From NCBI GenBank assembly GCA_964006375.1, contig OZ023265.1, forward strand, positions 149,265,769 through 149,329,768: a DNA stretch of 64,000 bases. Reading direction: 5' to 3'. Of the stretch, positions 26,290-36,134 are shown in pieces. Origin of the DNA: Tillus elongatus. Its lineage: Eukaryota > Arthropoda > Insecta > Coleoptera > Cleridae. Made by a program: the position numbers and the translations under genes. A model generated the notes under the pieces. It saw nothing but the letters and a program-made list of their open reading frames with translations. It did no database searches and was not told the origin of the DNA. Every line of letters begins with the position of its first letter. Positions within the stretch are counted from its first letter, which is position 1.

Positions 26290-28022
26290 TCTTAGTCACC
26301 GGAAAATTCCTCGGCGTCGTCTGTGAGTGCATGCAAGCTGCCTGTAGCATAATCGAAAGGTGGTGTGGTGAGCAGGGACTCTCCGTAAACCCGGCGAAGA
26401 CGGAGATGATCCTATTTACCAAGTAGAGGAAGGTAGAGGGGTTCAGGGCGCCCGTGATGTTTGGAAAACCTTTAGCTTTAGTGCGGGAGGTCAAATATCT
26501 GGGGGTGATCCTGGACCCGAAACTAACATGGGGGTCGCAAATAGAACGAGTTGTGAGGAAGGGAGTAGCGACCCTCTGGCAGCTGCGTCGTGTGATAGGG
26601 AGGACCTGGGGAGTTAATCCCCGGATCCTTCATTGGATCTACACTGCGATCGTCAGGCCGAGAATCCTCTATGGGGCGTTGGTCTGGTGGTGTGGTGTGA
26701 ACCAAACAACCAGCAGGAAGCTGGCCAAACTCCAAAGGCTGGCTATCCTGGGTATCACAGGCGCTATGAGGACGACACCCTCAGCCGCGCTAGAGGTCCT
26801 GTTGATGCTGCCACCGCTTCCCATCTGTATCAGAAGGGAGGCTATGGCGTCGCATCTTAGAATCCGGGACTCAGGTAACTGGTGCGGAGAGGGAGCAGTA
26901 ATAGGGCATGCAAGAGTCGCCAACGAGGTGGAAAAGGAAATTCCGATTTCCGCCATAAAGGTGAGGGATGCCGAGGACGATATTAGGTTGACTAGGCCAT
27001 ACACCCTCAGGATCCCCAGTAGAGATCAGTGGAGGGAAAATGAGGTTGCATTCCAGCCCGCAAGCCTGGTCTGTTTCACCGACGGATCGCGGCTGGAGGA
27101 CCAGCAATCCTCCGGGGCAGGAATATACATAGAGGGCCTGGGGGTGCGCGAGAGCTATGCTCTTGGCGCATACACCACGGCATTCGAAACAGAGGCGTGT
27201 GCTATCCGGTCTGTGGCCAATAGACAGGATGTGAAGATGAGTCCCGAGAAATGTGTGTGCATTTGCTCGGATAGCCAGGCGGTCCTCCGGGCAGTCTGCG
27301 CGGCCAGAATCAGGTCACCCCTGGTTCAGGAGTGCGCTGACGCCCTCAGAGGGCTAGCCAGGACGAAGGAGGTGCAACTGGTGTGGGTTCCGGGACACTG
27401 TGGCGTGGCGGGGAATGAGGTGGCGAATAATCTCGCAAAGCTCGGTTCCCGGAGGCCGTTCTGTGGCCCGGAGCCTGCGATAGGCATAAGTAGGAAGACA
27501 GTCTCTGTCGTCTTAGACAGGTGGACCGAGGAAGCAATGGAGAGGCACTGGGGGTCGGTTGATGGCTGCAGGCAGGCGAGGGACTTCGTGGAGGGGCCCG
27601 ACAGAGAGAAAGCTGTCTGGCTACTCGGAAGGAGTCGACCTACGCTTCGCCGCATCCTCGGGGTGCTGATAGGCCACTGCGCCCTTAGAAGACACCTCAC
27701 ATTGATAGGCGTAGAGAGGGATCCCATTTACCAGGAATGTGGCGAGGATGAAGAAACGTCCTACCACTACCTGTGTGAATGCGAGGCTTTTGGGAGTCTT
27801 CGAGCAGAATTGTTCGGATCAAGGACTCTGCAGAGGAATCAGGTAAGTACCGTTCAATTGAAGACCGTCATGGCCTTCATCTCGAGGTCGAGGCGGTTTG
27901 GCGACGGAACCGAGGAAGAGTAGAGCATGGTTGCTGGGTTGCTGGGGTTGGCAAAAAGGGCCCATTGTGGCCTACTTGCTTGGCGTTGGCCTCCCCACCA
28001 CTGCTACTACTACTACTACTGC
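26290..28022 (+). pseudogene. I/R1-group LINE: RT thumb, RNase H, CCHC (5'-truncated)
   Basis: One frame runs 26292-27923 with a single TAG at 26424-26426; the part after it is open for ~490 codons. In the 489-residue stretch from 26454: RT thumb 1-150 (VKYLGVILDPKLTW), RNase H about 205-335 with Asp210 (FTDGSRL), Glu247, Asp273 (CSDSQAVL) and GHCG at 314-317, then an LIGH motif and a C-terminal knuckle (C429, H438, C441). The usual fourth RNase H Asp (GNExAD) is Asn325, and the first knuckle Cys is Tyr426. It is GC-rich against the AT-rich surroundings, which suggests a younger insertion. The RT palm with YxDD is missing. The short CTA-rich 3' tail ends near 28022. Confidence 0.88.
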
Positions 28023-28125
28023 TTGATTTCGAAGGTAAGCCCATCTATATTTATTCACGAATAGACTTTTTTGAAATATTGTATTATTTTTTTGAAAATT
28101 CGAAATGCAATATAAAAATCTCTGG

Positions 28126-28553
28126 ACGCAGCAAGTGCGTTATGGTAGCGAATTTTCTTTAAAATATGTTTAATAGCAAATGTCTTTCTTTGATGAAAGC
28201 AGGCATCAAACTTGGTTGCCTATATAGTAGAAACAATGTATCATATTTCATCGAAGTAAATTTATTGTTTGAAAATATATAAACATTTTTCAAAAGTCTG
28301 GATGCAGCAAATGTGTTATGGAAGTGAATTTCCATAAAAATGTCCTTAAAAGCAAATGCGAGCAGGCATCAATCTGATTATCGGTATAGCCTATGTAGTA
28401 GAAACAATGTACTATATTTTATCAAAATTACTTATGGTTTGAAAATATACAAAAATTTTCCGAAAATACACTTAAATGTTGGTTTCCTAACCAACAAAGC
28501 TTACGTTAATAGCAAATTGAGTTATTGAAATTTGAAGGATTTAATGAAAATTC
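28126..28553 (+). mobile_element. MITE-1, two overlapping partial copies
   Basis: A left TIR (GGACGCAGCAAGTGCGTTATGG) at 28124 starts a unit that is cut at about 28297. There a second left TIR (GGATGCAGCAAATGTGTTATGG) restarts the unit, which runs to 28553. It stops two-thirds through its right TIR (ATGAAAATTCG), where the foldback begins. Confidence 0.75.
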
Positions 28554-28559
28554 GGTTAA

Positions 28560-29350
28560 TTTGCAGATTAGCTCCCGAACGCTTTCCAAAAATTGTTTTC
28601 AGAAATATTACTAGGACCCCACCTGGATGTACAAACCACAAGAAAAATTTCTGGTTCACACCCCCCAAGAAAGTTACGGGACTGGGAGTGAATAGGGGTG
28701 CTGGGCGGGGTAGGTAGTAAAAAAGAAATATGATCAGAAAAAGCGAAGAAAACTGCTTAAAAGCTGTCTATTTGAAGCCATATCCCCATTAAACCCCGCC
28801 TACCCCACACAGCACCCCTATTCGCCCCCAGGTCACGTAACATCCTTGCGGGGTATGAACAAGAAGTCTTTCTTGTGGTTTATGCAACGAGGGTGGATGT
28901 ATGCACACGAGGGGGGAAGGAAAATGCCTACGACGAAGAAGATCCCCGCCGCCGCGCGACGACTTGCGGTAGGGTTGGGGTGGCTGCTTTGTTGTGGGGA
29001 TTTTCCTTCCCCCCTCGCGTGCATACAACCACCCTCGTTGCATAAACCACAAGAAAAATTTCTTGTTCATACCCGCCAAGGAAGTTACGGCACCTGGAGG
29101 AATAGGGGTGCTGTGCGGGGTAGGCAGGGTTTAAGGGGGATATGGCTTCAAGATGTGAAAAAGACAACTTTCAAGTCCGTTTGATTCGCATTTTCTGCTC
29201 ATAGTTCCTTTTTACTACCTACCCCGACCAGCACCCCTATTCACTCCTAGTCCCGTAACTTCCTTGGGGGGTGTGAACAAGAAATTTATCTTGGGGTTTG
29301 TGCATCCATTGGGGGGGGGGGGGTAGTCAAGTTTCTGAAAACAGTTTTAG
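28560..29350. mobile_element. GC-rich foldback element
   Basis: An imperfect palindrome of ~390-bp arms centred near 28955. Paired blocks include TTTTCAGAAATATTACTAGG against the TTTCTGAAAACAG side, GAATAGGGGTGCTGGGCGGG / CCCGACCAGCACCCCTATTC, and the inner GGTGGATGTATGCACACGAG / CTCGCGTGCATACAACCACC. Inside each arm the 'aggggtgctg...' block is itself present twice, inverted. Several ~100-codon frames on both strands mirror each other and are by-products of the palindrome. Confidence 0.75.
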
Positions 29351-29813
29351 ATGTATTGTGAGCTTTTTAAAATCACGAGACAAATTAACGTTTTGTTACA
29401 GTTCAATTTGACTTGTGTTTGCTTTTATTGCATGTGGTAGTTTGTAACTGTTGACTTGTAATCTTTGATAGTTGTGTAGTTAGACAGTTTTTTAACTTTT
29501 TAACTTTTGACATAATGTTGAGGTCAGCTTTATTTGCCTCATTATATCTTTTGTACTCTGTGCTGACAAGCCTTTTGTAAATTCTAGATTCCCCTGAGAG
29601 TGACCGGTTAACAGGTCGAAACGCGTCGGGACAATGAATAAAACATTTGTTTGGAAAGAAAAAAAACCTTTTATTCAACTTACCCAAAGCTAGTATTGGA
29701 AACATTTATTGCTAGATAGCCATGACTTTGAACAGTCAAGATTAGTTGTCAAAATAACATTCGTCAGTTTGCAAGTTTGTTGTCTCCATGTTTGTGTGTA
29801 ATCTGTTATCTAA
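29351..29813 (+). other. Unassigned region holding a hammerhead-like motif
   Basis: No gene seen. An AT-rich segment leads into the fold at 29590-29631, which is followed by GAATAAAACATTTG, a polyadenylation-like signal. This would fit a retroelement 3' end. Confidence 0.4.
29590..29631 (+). other. Hammerhead-ribozyme-like fold (degenerate)
   Basis: Order: TCCC, CTGAGAGT, GACC-GGTTAACA-GGTC, GAAAC, GC, GTC, GGGA. TCCC/GGGA pair as stem I, GACC/GGTC as stem II, and AC/GT as a two-pair stem III, with GTC at the cleavage position. The core reads CTGAGAG instead of CUGANGA, equivalent to loss of one base. Flanking sequence is unrelated to the other folds of this type in the window. Confidence 0.5.
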
Positions 29814-30040
29814 AAATGTCGAATTCTTATACAAACGAACAAATTTTAAATATGTTCTACATGTATGGGCAATGGTAACAGAATTATACCTAGAACCTGC
29901 AGAAAGTTTAATGAGCACTATCCAAATACAGTTCCGATTAACGAAAAGAAATTTAGGACGATACAAAATAACTTTATGTACAAAGGCCCCAAAGAATCCA
30001 AGCAAATTGGACCTGTAACAGGTAACGAGGACAATTAAAT
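29814..30040 (+). pseudogene. Transposase N-terminal relic
   Basis: MSNSYTNEQILNMFYMYGQW, a stop, then in another frame RKFNEHYPNTVPINEKKFRT and IQNNFMYKGPKES. This resembles the 'YTNEEYVDML..YGEC..N...A...Y.ERFP.RRHP....F..L' N-terminus of insect Tc1/mariner-superfamily transposases. Catalytic domains are absent. Confidence 0.5.
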
Positions 30041-31091
30041 AATGCCCTGACATATTTTCCTGCATATCCTCATGCGTCAATTTATTCTGCTGAAAAATAT
30101 TTAAGAATAACTTAAAATTGTTTAAGGCGTAATTTAGGTATTGATTTTTTTATTTATTGTTGTAATTTTTTCTTTATTCTAGAGTAGTAATTTGTTACTT
30201 TTCAGACTGCCAAGTTATTACTACCTTTATTATTTTATTTTAAAGTCGTATTATATTCAACAATAAGTAAATAAAACAGACCTCTTTGCATTAATTAATT
30301 AAGTAAGTAGTTGTTTCTTGCTTGCTACTTGCATTCTTCTTTTTTTTGCTAATAAGTTCAAAACCACTAAAAATAGGTATAACAACACCATATACTTTTA
30401 GATAGAGAATTAACTGAGCCTTCGGGTTTCATTATAAAATACAGGGTGTTCCATTTAAAATTTCCGCATAACTTGCATTTTAATGTTCTACAAAAATTCT
30501 ATTATATTGTGGACACTGTATGTATCGTCTTAATTCGCATAATATTTTATGATACAGCTACATAATAAGGAATAACCACCGAAAAATCAGGCCTCCAGCT
30601 ATGCTGGTTGAAAAGAAAACATTTTTTTTATTAAGAGATGCTAATTGCCAAATTTCTAAAATAATTATTTTTATTTCCTAAACGGCTCAGGATAAGTAAA
30701 AAATAGGTTATACAAAAAGTTCCTGAATGTTCAGTGAAATGGAAAAATGTCATAATATATAGGGAGTTCTATTAGAAAAATCAGAGTTGGCATTTGGTAA
30801 GAGAGGATCTGGCAACACCGCATTGTTGAATATTTTTAAAATAGATCACGGCTTTATATGAACATAACCTTAAATCCAAATTCCTACCTTTTCTCGTTCT
30901 CTAGATACTTCTAATAGGCCCTCGAGTTTGGCAGACTCGGTATAATGAAAAATAATTTAACGCTTCTACTAAGTAGCGAACCCAGCATTCTTTGGTTCAG
31001 AGGCACACCGCCTAGGCTGCTAACAGAAGATTCTCACTTTACCAGTTTTATATTAATTGCGTATTGTCGGTGATTACGATTTATATGTGTT

Positions 31092-31093
<2 letters not shown>
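30041..31093. other. Spacer, no gene seen
   Basis: A TACAGGGTGTTCCATTTAAA terminus at about 30442 looks like one end of a mariner-type MITE, but its partner is not clear. Confidence 0.35.
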
Positions 31094-31179
<86 letters not shown>

Positions 31180-31223
31180 CATGCTTGGTTCTCGGGTTAA
31201 ACCGCGTCCAGAATTTATGGAAA

Positions 31224-31263
31224 CTCGACGTTTCGGCTCCTATTTTGGAGCCATTTTCAAGAG
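31224..31263 (-). other. Hammerhead-like fold in left arm
   Basis: Reverse-strand order: CTC, TTGAAAAT, GGCTCC-AAAATA-GGAGCC, GAAAC, GTC, GAG. CTC/GAG can pair as stem I and GGCTCC/GGAGCC as a six-pair stem II. Stem III has only AC/GT with no loop, so it could act only as a dimer, if at all. Confidence 0.45.
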
Positions 31264-31794
31264 GTAAAGGAAATATGTAAGGACACTCTAAGGCCTCAAT
31301 CTGCATATTCCTTAGAGTGATGGACAAAGGTGGGTAAAGGAAATATGTAAGGACACTCTAAGGCCTCAATCTGCCTACTCCTTAGTGTGGTGGACAAAGG
31401 TAGGTAAAGGAAATATGTAAGGACACTCTAAGGCTTCAATCTGCCTACTCCTTAGAGCGGTGGATAAAGGTAGGTTGGGTTGTTGTAGCTCGATTACGGG
31501 GCCTCAATCTGCCTACTCCCCAAATCTCGCCGTAGATCGACTGAGAGGTCTCAGAGGCCTAGGGTTGAACACACTGAGACCTCACAGACGATCTCCGGCG
31601 ATATTTGGGGAGTAGGCAGATTGAGGCCCCGTAATCGAGCTACAACAACCCAACCTACCTTTATCCACCGCTCTAAGGAGTAGGCAGATTGAGGCCTTAG
31701 AGTGTCCTTACATATTTCCTTTACCCACCTTTGTCCACCACTCTAAGGAGTAGGCAGATTGGGGCCTTAGAGTGTCCTTACATATTTCCTTTAC

Positions 31795-31834
31795 CTCTTG
31801 AAAATGGCTCCAAAACAGGAGCCGAAACGTCGAG
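31795..31834 (+). other. Hammerhead-like fold in right arm
   Basis: Mirror copy of the left-arm motif, with stem II GGCTCC-AAAACA-GGAGCC. The stem II loop differs by one base from the left copy while both stems are conserved. CTC/GAG stem I is retained. Confidence 0.45.
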
Positions 31835-31907
31835 TTTCCATAAATTCTGGACGCGGTTTAACCCGAGAACCAAGCATGTCTCACATTAAAGACCGCGGAA
31901 ATCTTTC

Positions 31908-32011
<104 letters not shown>

Positions 32012-32325
32012 TGCCACTTAGCAGATTTTAATTCATGATTTAATCATTCTCGTATCAAAATTTTTGAACGTTCGACAGTGGTTAGCACTCTATAAGCGAA
32101 TTTTTTCTACGAAGGTTCACTGAAAGAAAGAGTTTTTTTGCAGCAAGCCAAGATTATCAATATGCCTGTCAACGGTTAGCACAGAATTTGCAATTTTTTA
32201 GGCTGGTACCTACTATGTAATAGTTAATTTTATTTATTTTGATGTATTTGCTGAACCAAGTAGTCGTGAAACGTTTATAATTTATCATCCTCTAATGACG
32301 CAAACTTCCATTCAATTTTCTAAAA

Positions 32326-32565
32326 GTTCACCACTTATTAGAAGATCATTTACCCCGTGTACAGTATTGCGAATGGCTGCAAAATCAAGAGGAACATTTT
32401 CTGTTATTTATTATGTTTACCGATGAGGTGGGTTTTAGTCGTGACGATATCCTAGACATACATAACATGCACTACTCGAGTGACAAAAATCTTTATCAAA
32501 CCATAATAAGAAACCACTAGTATGGGTTTTCAAATAATGTGTGGGTAGGTATCATTGACAATTTT
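32326..32565 (+). pseudogene. Split transposase, 5' part
   Basis: One frame reads LLEDHLPRVQYCEWLQNQEE, FIMFTDEVGFSRDDILDIHN, a stop after IIRNH, then YGFSNNVWVGIIDN. This is the middle of a Tc1/mariner-superfamily transposase; FTDE carries the first catalytic Asp and NVWVGIIDN precedes the 'HLIGP' strand. The frame is broken at about 32565 by a 2.1-kb insertion. The next expected residues (IGPF..PNRLTGE) resume at 34696. Confidence 0.75.
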
Positions 32566-33564
32566 ACTTCCACATCGTCACAATATGGGGAAGTATCGCA
32601 TCGGCAACAAGGATTTAAATTTGAGTGAATTTTTATTTTTAAAAAAATCACTAATAGAGAGGTATCGATGGTGAGACTTTACAAAAAAAAATTCAAATGA
32701 GCGCGAATTTGGGCCTTTAGAACCAATATCCGGGGTCAGTTTCGATTTTTATATGTTGAAAGAAAATTGAGATATTCAAATTTGAAACATTTATTTTTAA
32801 TATCACCGCTTTTCATTGACAATGGTAAAAACTGGTTTATAGGTATATGAGATCCAGTATGTCTGAGTCGTTACCTACCAACGGAACATTTGATATTATT
32901 GCGCAGGTCAGTTACACGCTGTAACTGACGTTTAATGTATAGTATTAAATTGTTCTCTGTTTTCAATTTCAGTTAACAAATTATTTGTGTTATTTGAGAA
33001 TTTTAATACAAAAGCGCAAATTATTCCTTTGCGATTTTATTAATGTTAGTGGGGGAACTAAACAGTGTTTGTTATGTTTTGTCAACAGATATAAAGGATC
33101 GAAGTTTTACAAAAGGTCTGATATGCAACAGGTTAGTTATTTTCTCTCTGATGCTTTGGAGGTAGTTTTCGTTAAGTTTATGGTTTAACGGTCCATAATT
33201 TTTAGCTAATTTTCGTGCAAAAAATTCGTCAATAAGGAGACTGCGACTTTAGAATTTTAAAAGGATTTCTTCAAATGAGCGCAAACTAGGCGTCCTAGAA
33301 TCCATATCGGGGTTCTCGTTCAGTTTTTATCTGTTTACATATATACAGGGTGACGCATTTCTACGGTAAAGCTCAATATAATAATTATTATACAAGAATC
33401 AAGAAAAAATTGTATAGGTTAGGGTGTCTTGAGCTGCATCTTACAAAATCATTTTGACAATCACAGGCTGGCCCATAAGTCCTTGGTGATCCCTATAAAA
33501 TTTTTTCGAACACCCTTATTTTATTGCTTTTTTTATCGAAATATGTTTGAGATAAAAAATCGAG

Positions 33565-33856
33565 ACGCAGTAAGTGCGCTTTGGTAGCAAATTTTCATTA
33601 AATGCTTCAAATTTTAATAACTCAATTTTGTTATTAACCGAAGGTTTGACGGCTAGGAAACCAACATTTAAAGTTTAGTGTCGAAAAATTTTGGTACATT
33701 TTCAAACAATAAGTTATTTTGATAAAATATGGCACATTGTTTCTACTATATAGGTTATACCGGTAACCAAATTGATGACTGCTTGCATTAAAAATACATA
33801 TTTGCTATTCAAAGCATTTTTATAAAAATTCACTTCCATAACGCACTTGCTCGGTC
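33565..33856 (-). mobile_element. MITE-1 copy, reverse
   Basis: Starts ACGCAGTAAGTGCGCTTTGG and ends CTTCCATAACGCACTTGCTC. Interior blocks are in reverse order relative to the copy at 6776. Confidence 0.75.
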
Positions 33857-33879
33857 CAGACTGTTTTTCCCTTAAAAGT

Positions 33880-34695
33880 TGTAAAAGCTATCAAAACACA
33901 TAGACAACATGATTTGGGAACGATTTTTTATTTGTCGGTCGGTCTGAATGTCTGTTTGTAGCCACGATAACTTTAGAACGAATTGAGATATCGTCTTCAA
34001 TTTTGGTGTACAGTTAGCACTCGACAAACAAACGGTTCAGATTGTTTTCTGGGTAAAATAGCTTTAGGGGGTAGGAGATGAGTAGGGGTGATTTGGTGAA
34101 AGTTGAAATTTTTTCGTTAAAAGTCGAGTAATATAACGTTTTACGGTTTATTTATTAGAAGACTGTTAATTTCATCAAACATCTGGTATTCTGTGTTGAA
34201 ATTAAATTAGGGGTTGAATGTGTGGGGGTGGAATATTGTCGACAAAAATTTCGGATTTTTTTTTACTAAAAGCGGCGTAAAAAGTCTCAAAACATATAGA
34301 AAGCTTGATTTTGGAACGATTTTTTTTTCTGTCGGTCGGTCGATCTGTCGGCATGGACGTCTGTCTGTTAATAAGCACAATAACTTTCAAACGAATTAAG
34401 ATATCATCTTCAAATTTGATATACAGTTAGCTCCCGACAAAGGAACGCTTCGAATTGTTTTTCGGCAAGATGGCTTCAGGAGGTAGGGGATAAATAAGGG
34501 GTGATTTGGTGAAAAGTGGCATATTTTCAATAAAATCTAGTAATATCACGTTTCAAAAGTGTATGGGTACAGTAATAAAAATATTTTCTTTGTGGTCAAG
34601 TCATGAGCTGTAAATTTATTATACGAGAATGTCTTAAGAGATTAAATATCACAGCTATGTCGAAGTTACGATTCAATTTGCAGCATTTTTTTTAA
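33880..34695 (+). repeat. GTCTGTC-type dispersed repeat, copy 2 (tandem)
   Basis: Two head-to-tail ~390-bp subunits (starting near 33885 and 34260). Each has ACATGATTT/CTTGATTTTGGAACGA, a GTCGGTCGGTC run, AACGAATTGAGATATCGTCT and GGGTAGGRGATRARTAGGGG. It ends GAAGTTACGATTCAATTTGC. Confidence 0.7.
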
Positions 34696-35116
34696 TTGGA
34701 CCATTTTGAATGCCCAATCGTTTGACAGGTGAATTCTATCGAAATTTCTCGCGGGATGAACGAAACACTTTATTAGAAGATGTACCATTAAACATAATTA
34801 GTACAATGTGTTACATACATGCCGAGGTGCCAGCTCATTTTTCACGAATAGCAAGGGAGTTTTTAAATAGAATATTTGGAAATAGGTGGACTGGTCGTGG
34901 TGGACCTGTTGCACATCCGATCTCAATTTACTCGATTTTGCATTATGGGGTTTTTTGAAAAATGAGGTTTATTCCGTACTATTTAATAATGAAAACCATT
35001 TATGGAACAGTTTCGTAATAATCCAGGAATATTTCAGAGATGTCGTCAGTCGATAACCAGAAAATTGGAAATGTGTATTCAAGATAGAGTCCGTCAATTT
35101 GAACGAATTTTTTAAT
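34696..35116 (+). pseudogene. Split transposase, 3' part
   Basis: Reads (I)GPF, MPNRLTGEFYRNFSRDER, LLEDVPLNIISTMCYIHAEV, PAHFSRIAREFLNRIFGNRW, GRGGPVAHP, then in another frame LWGFLKNEVYSV and a C-terminal RVRQFERIF-stop. The family consensus at the second catalytic site is 'HDGAPAHF'; here it is HAEVPAHF, so that catalytic Asp is lost. It continues directly from the frame that stops at 32565. Confidence 0.75.
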
Positions 35117-36134
35117 GTTACCCTTTATTATTTGATTATTTTTATTATGTTTGTTATTATTTCTGTTTATTTCGAATTGTCCATAATTCAAAGTTATTGA
35201 TTCCGATTGTTTTAGTGTGTGTTTGTTACTCGAGATATTATGAATAATTAATAATTAATAATGATTTTTTACAGGGCCATACATATTTATTTAATCAAAT
35301 TAATGATAATGAACCCCTCCAATTCCGCCACTGGTTGCTTATAACTTTTAGTCCTGAAACTTTTATAATTTATCTTCCTCTAATGACGCAAACTTGCTTA
35401 GTGAAACGATCGTCCGACACAATTTTTTCTTTGCAAATTAGGTACCTACATGTTGTGGGACGTTTGGCCGTACAATTTTTTCGATAATCCGTTACCATAT
35501 TTCCAGACGTTTAAGGCGATATGGATGCAATTAAGAATTTGAAGAGATATTTAAAAGTCTGTAAATTGTCTTCCTCGACAGTTACAATAGTGATATAATA
35601 TTATTCATTATATTTTCAATTTGTTTAATAATATATGTGTAGTTTTTGTATCATTGTTGGTTACTCGTTTTGACCGACTAAGATTTTGAGTAAAAAAATT
35701 AAAAGAAAACTGTAAACGGTTTTGTGTATATCAATCTACCGTTGCCAGATTAATAAAAGAATCCGATTATGCACAGCAGAGTGTTTACTTCCCGACTTAA
35801 TACTCTTGTAAACGTGTCAGTTAATACGTAATCTCCCGCACAAAGCTGCTTAGTAATTGACAATTCAGTTCATGTTCCGTGTAGCATACAGTTTAACCAA
35901 ACATAAACACTTTCCATAAATTTATATCCTACAGTAAAGTTTACGTACATTGCATTATTTATAAAATAAAAAATCTCCACTTTACTATATTTACCGTAGT
36001 ACCAGTTTTGCACGGTGGGTGTGCGATGGTACGGAAGGGATTCACATTATTTTAGCAAATTTTCATAAAGAAAATACCGCGCGTATTAGAGCCTCTAGAA
36101 CCCATATCCCAACTCAGCTTGAGTCGTCAGTTAT
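35117..36134. other. Spacer, no gene seen
   Basis: 35377-35417 holds a decayed relative of the 41.2-41.4 kb hammerhead-like motif (CCT, CTAATGA, ..., GTGAAACGATCGTC). A truncated relative lies at about 32288. Near 36080-36120 there is a short reverse HINE-like box (GAACCCATATCCCAACTCAG). Confidence 0.4.

Larger units (their letters stand above)
32566..34695. mobile_element. 2.1-kb nested repeat insertion splitting a transposase
   Basis: It begins ACTTCCACATCGTCAC and ends CAATTTGCAGCATTTTTT. Inside, in order: a reverse HINE-like 3' end with terminal hairpin (32640-32760), a shared AT-rich module (32830-33125, inverted relative to 22076-22440), a second reverse HINE-like end (33190-33345), block B reversed (33346-33545), MITE-1 reversed (33565-33856), then the GTCTGTC repeat (33880-34695). 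The outer frame is probably the GTCTGTC repeat family, into which the composite repeat then inserted. Confidence 0.7.

Noticed and set aside
26523..27727. Reverse-strand frames up to 133 codons opposite the LINE
   Set aside because: Antisense shadows of a GC-rich coding strand; the forward frame has clear RNase H motifs.
28789..29184. Several 60-112-codon frames on both strands with similar sequences
   Set aside because: They mirror each other because the region is a palindrome, and no domain is recognisable.
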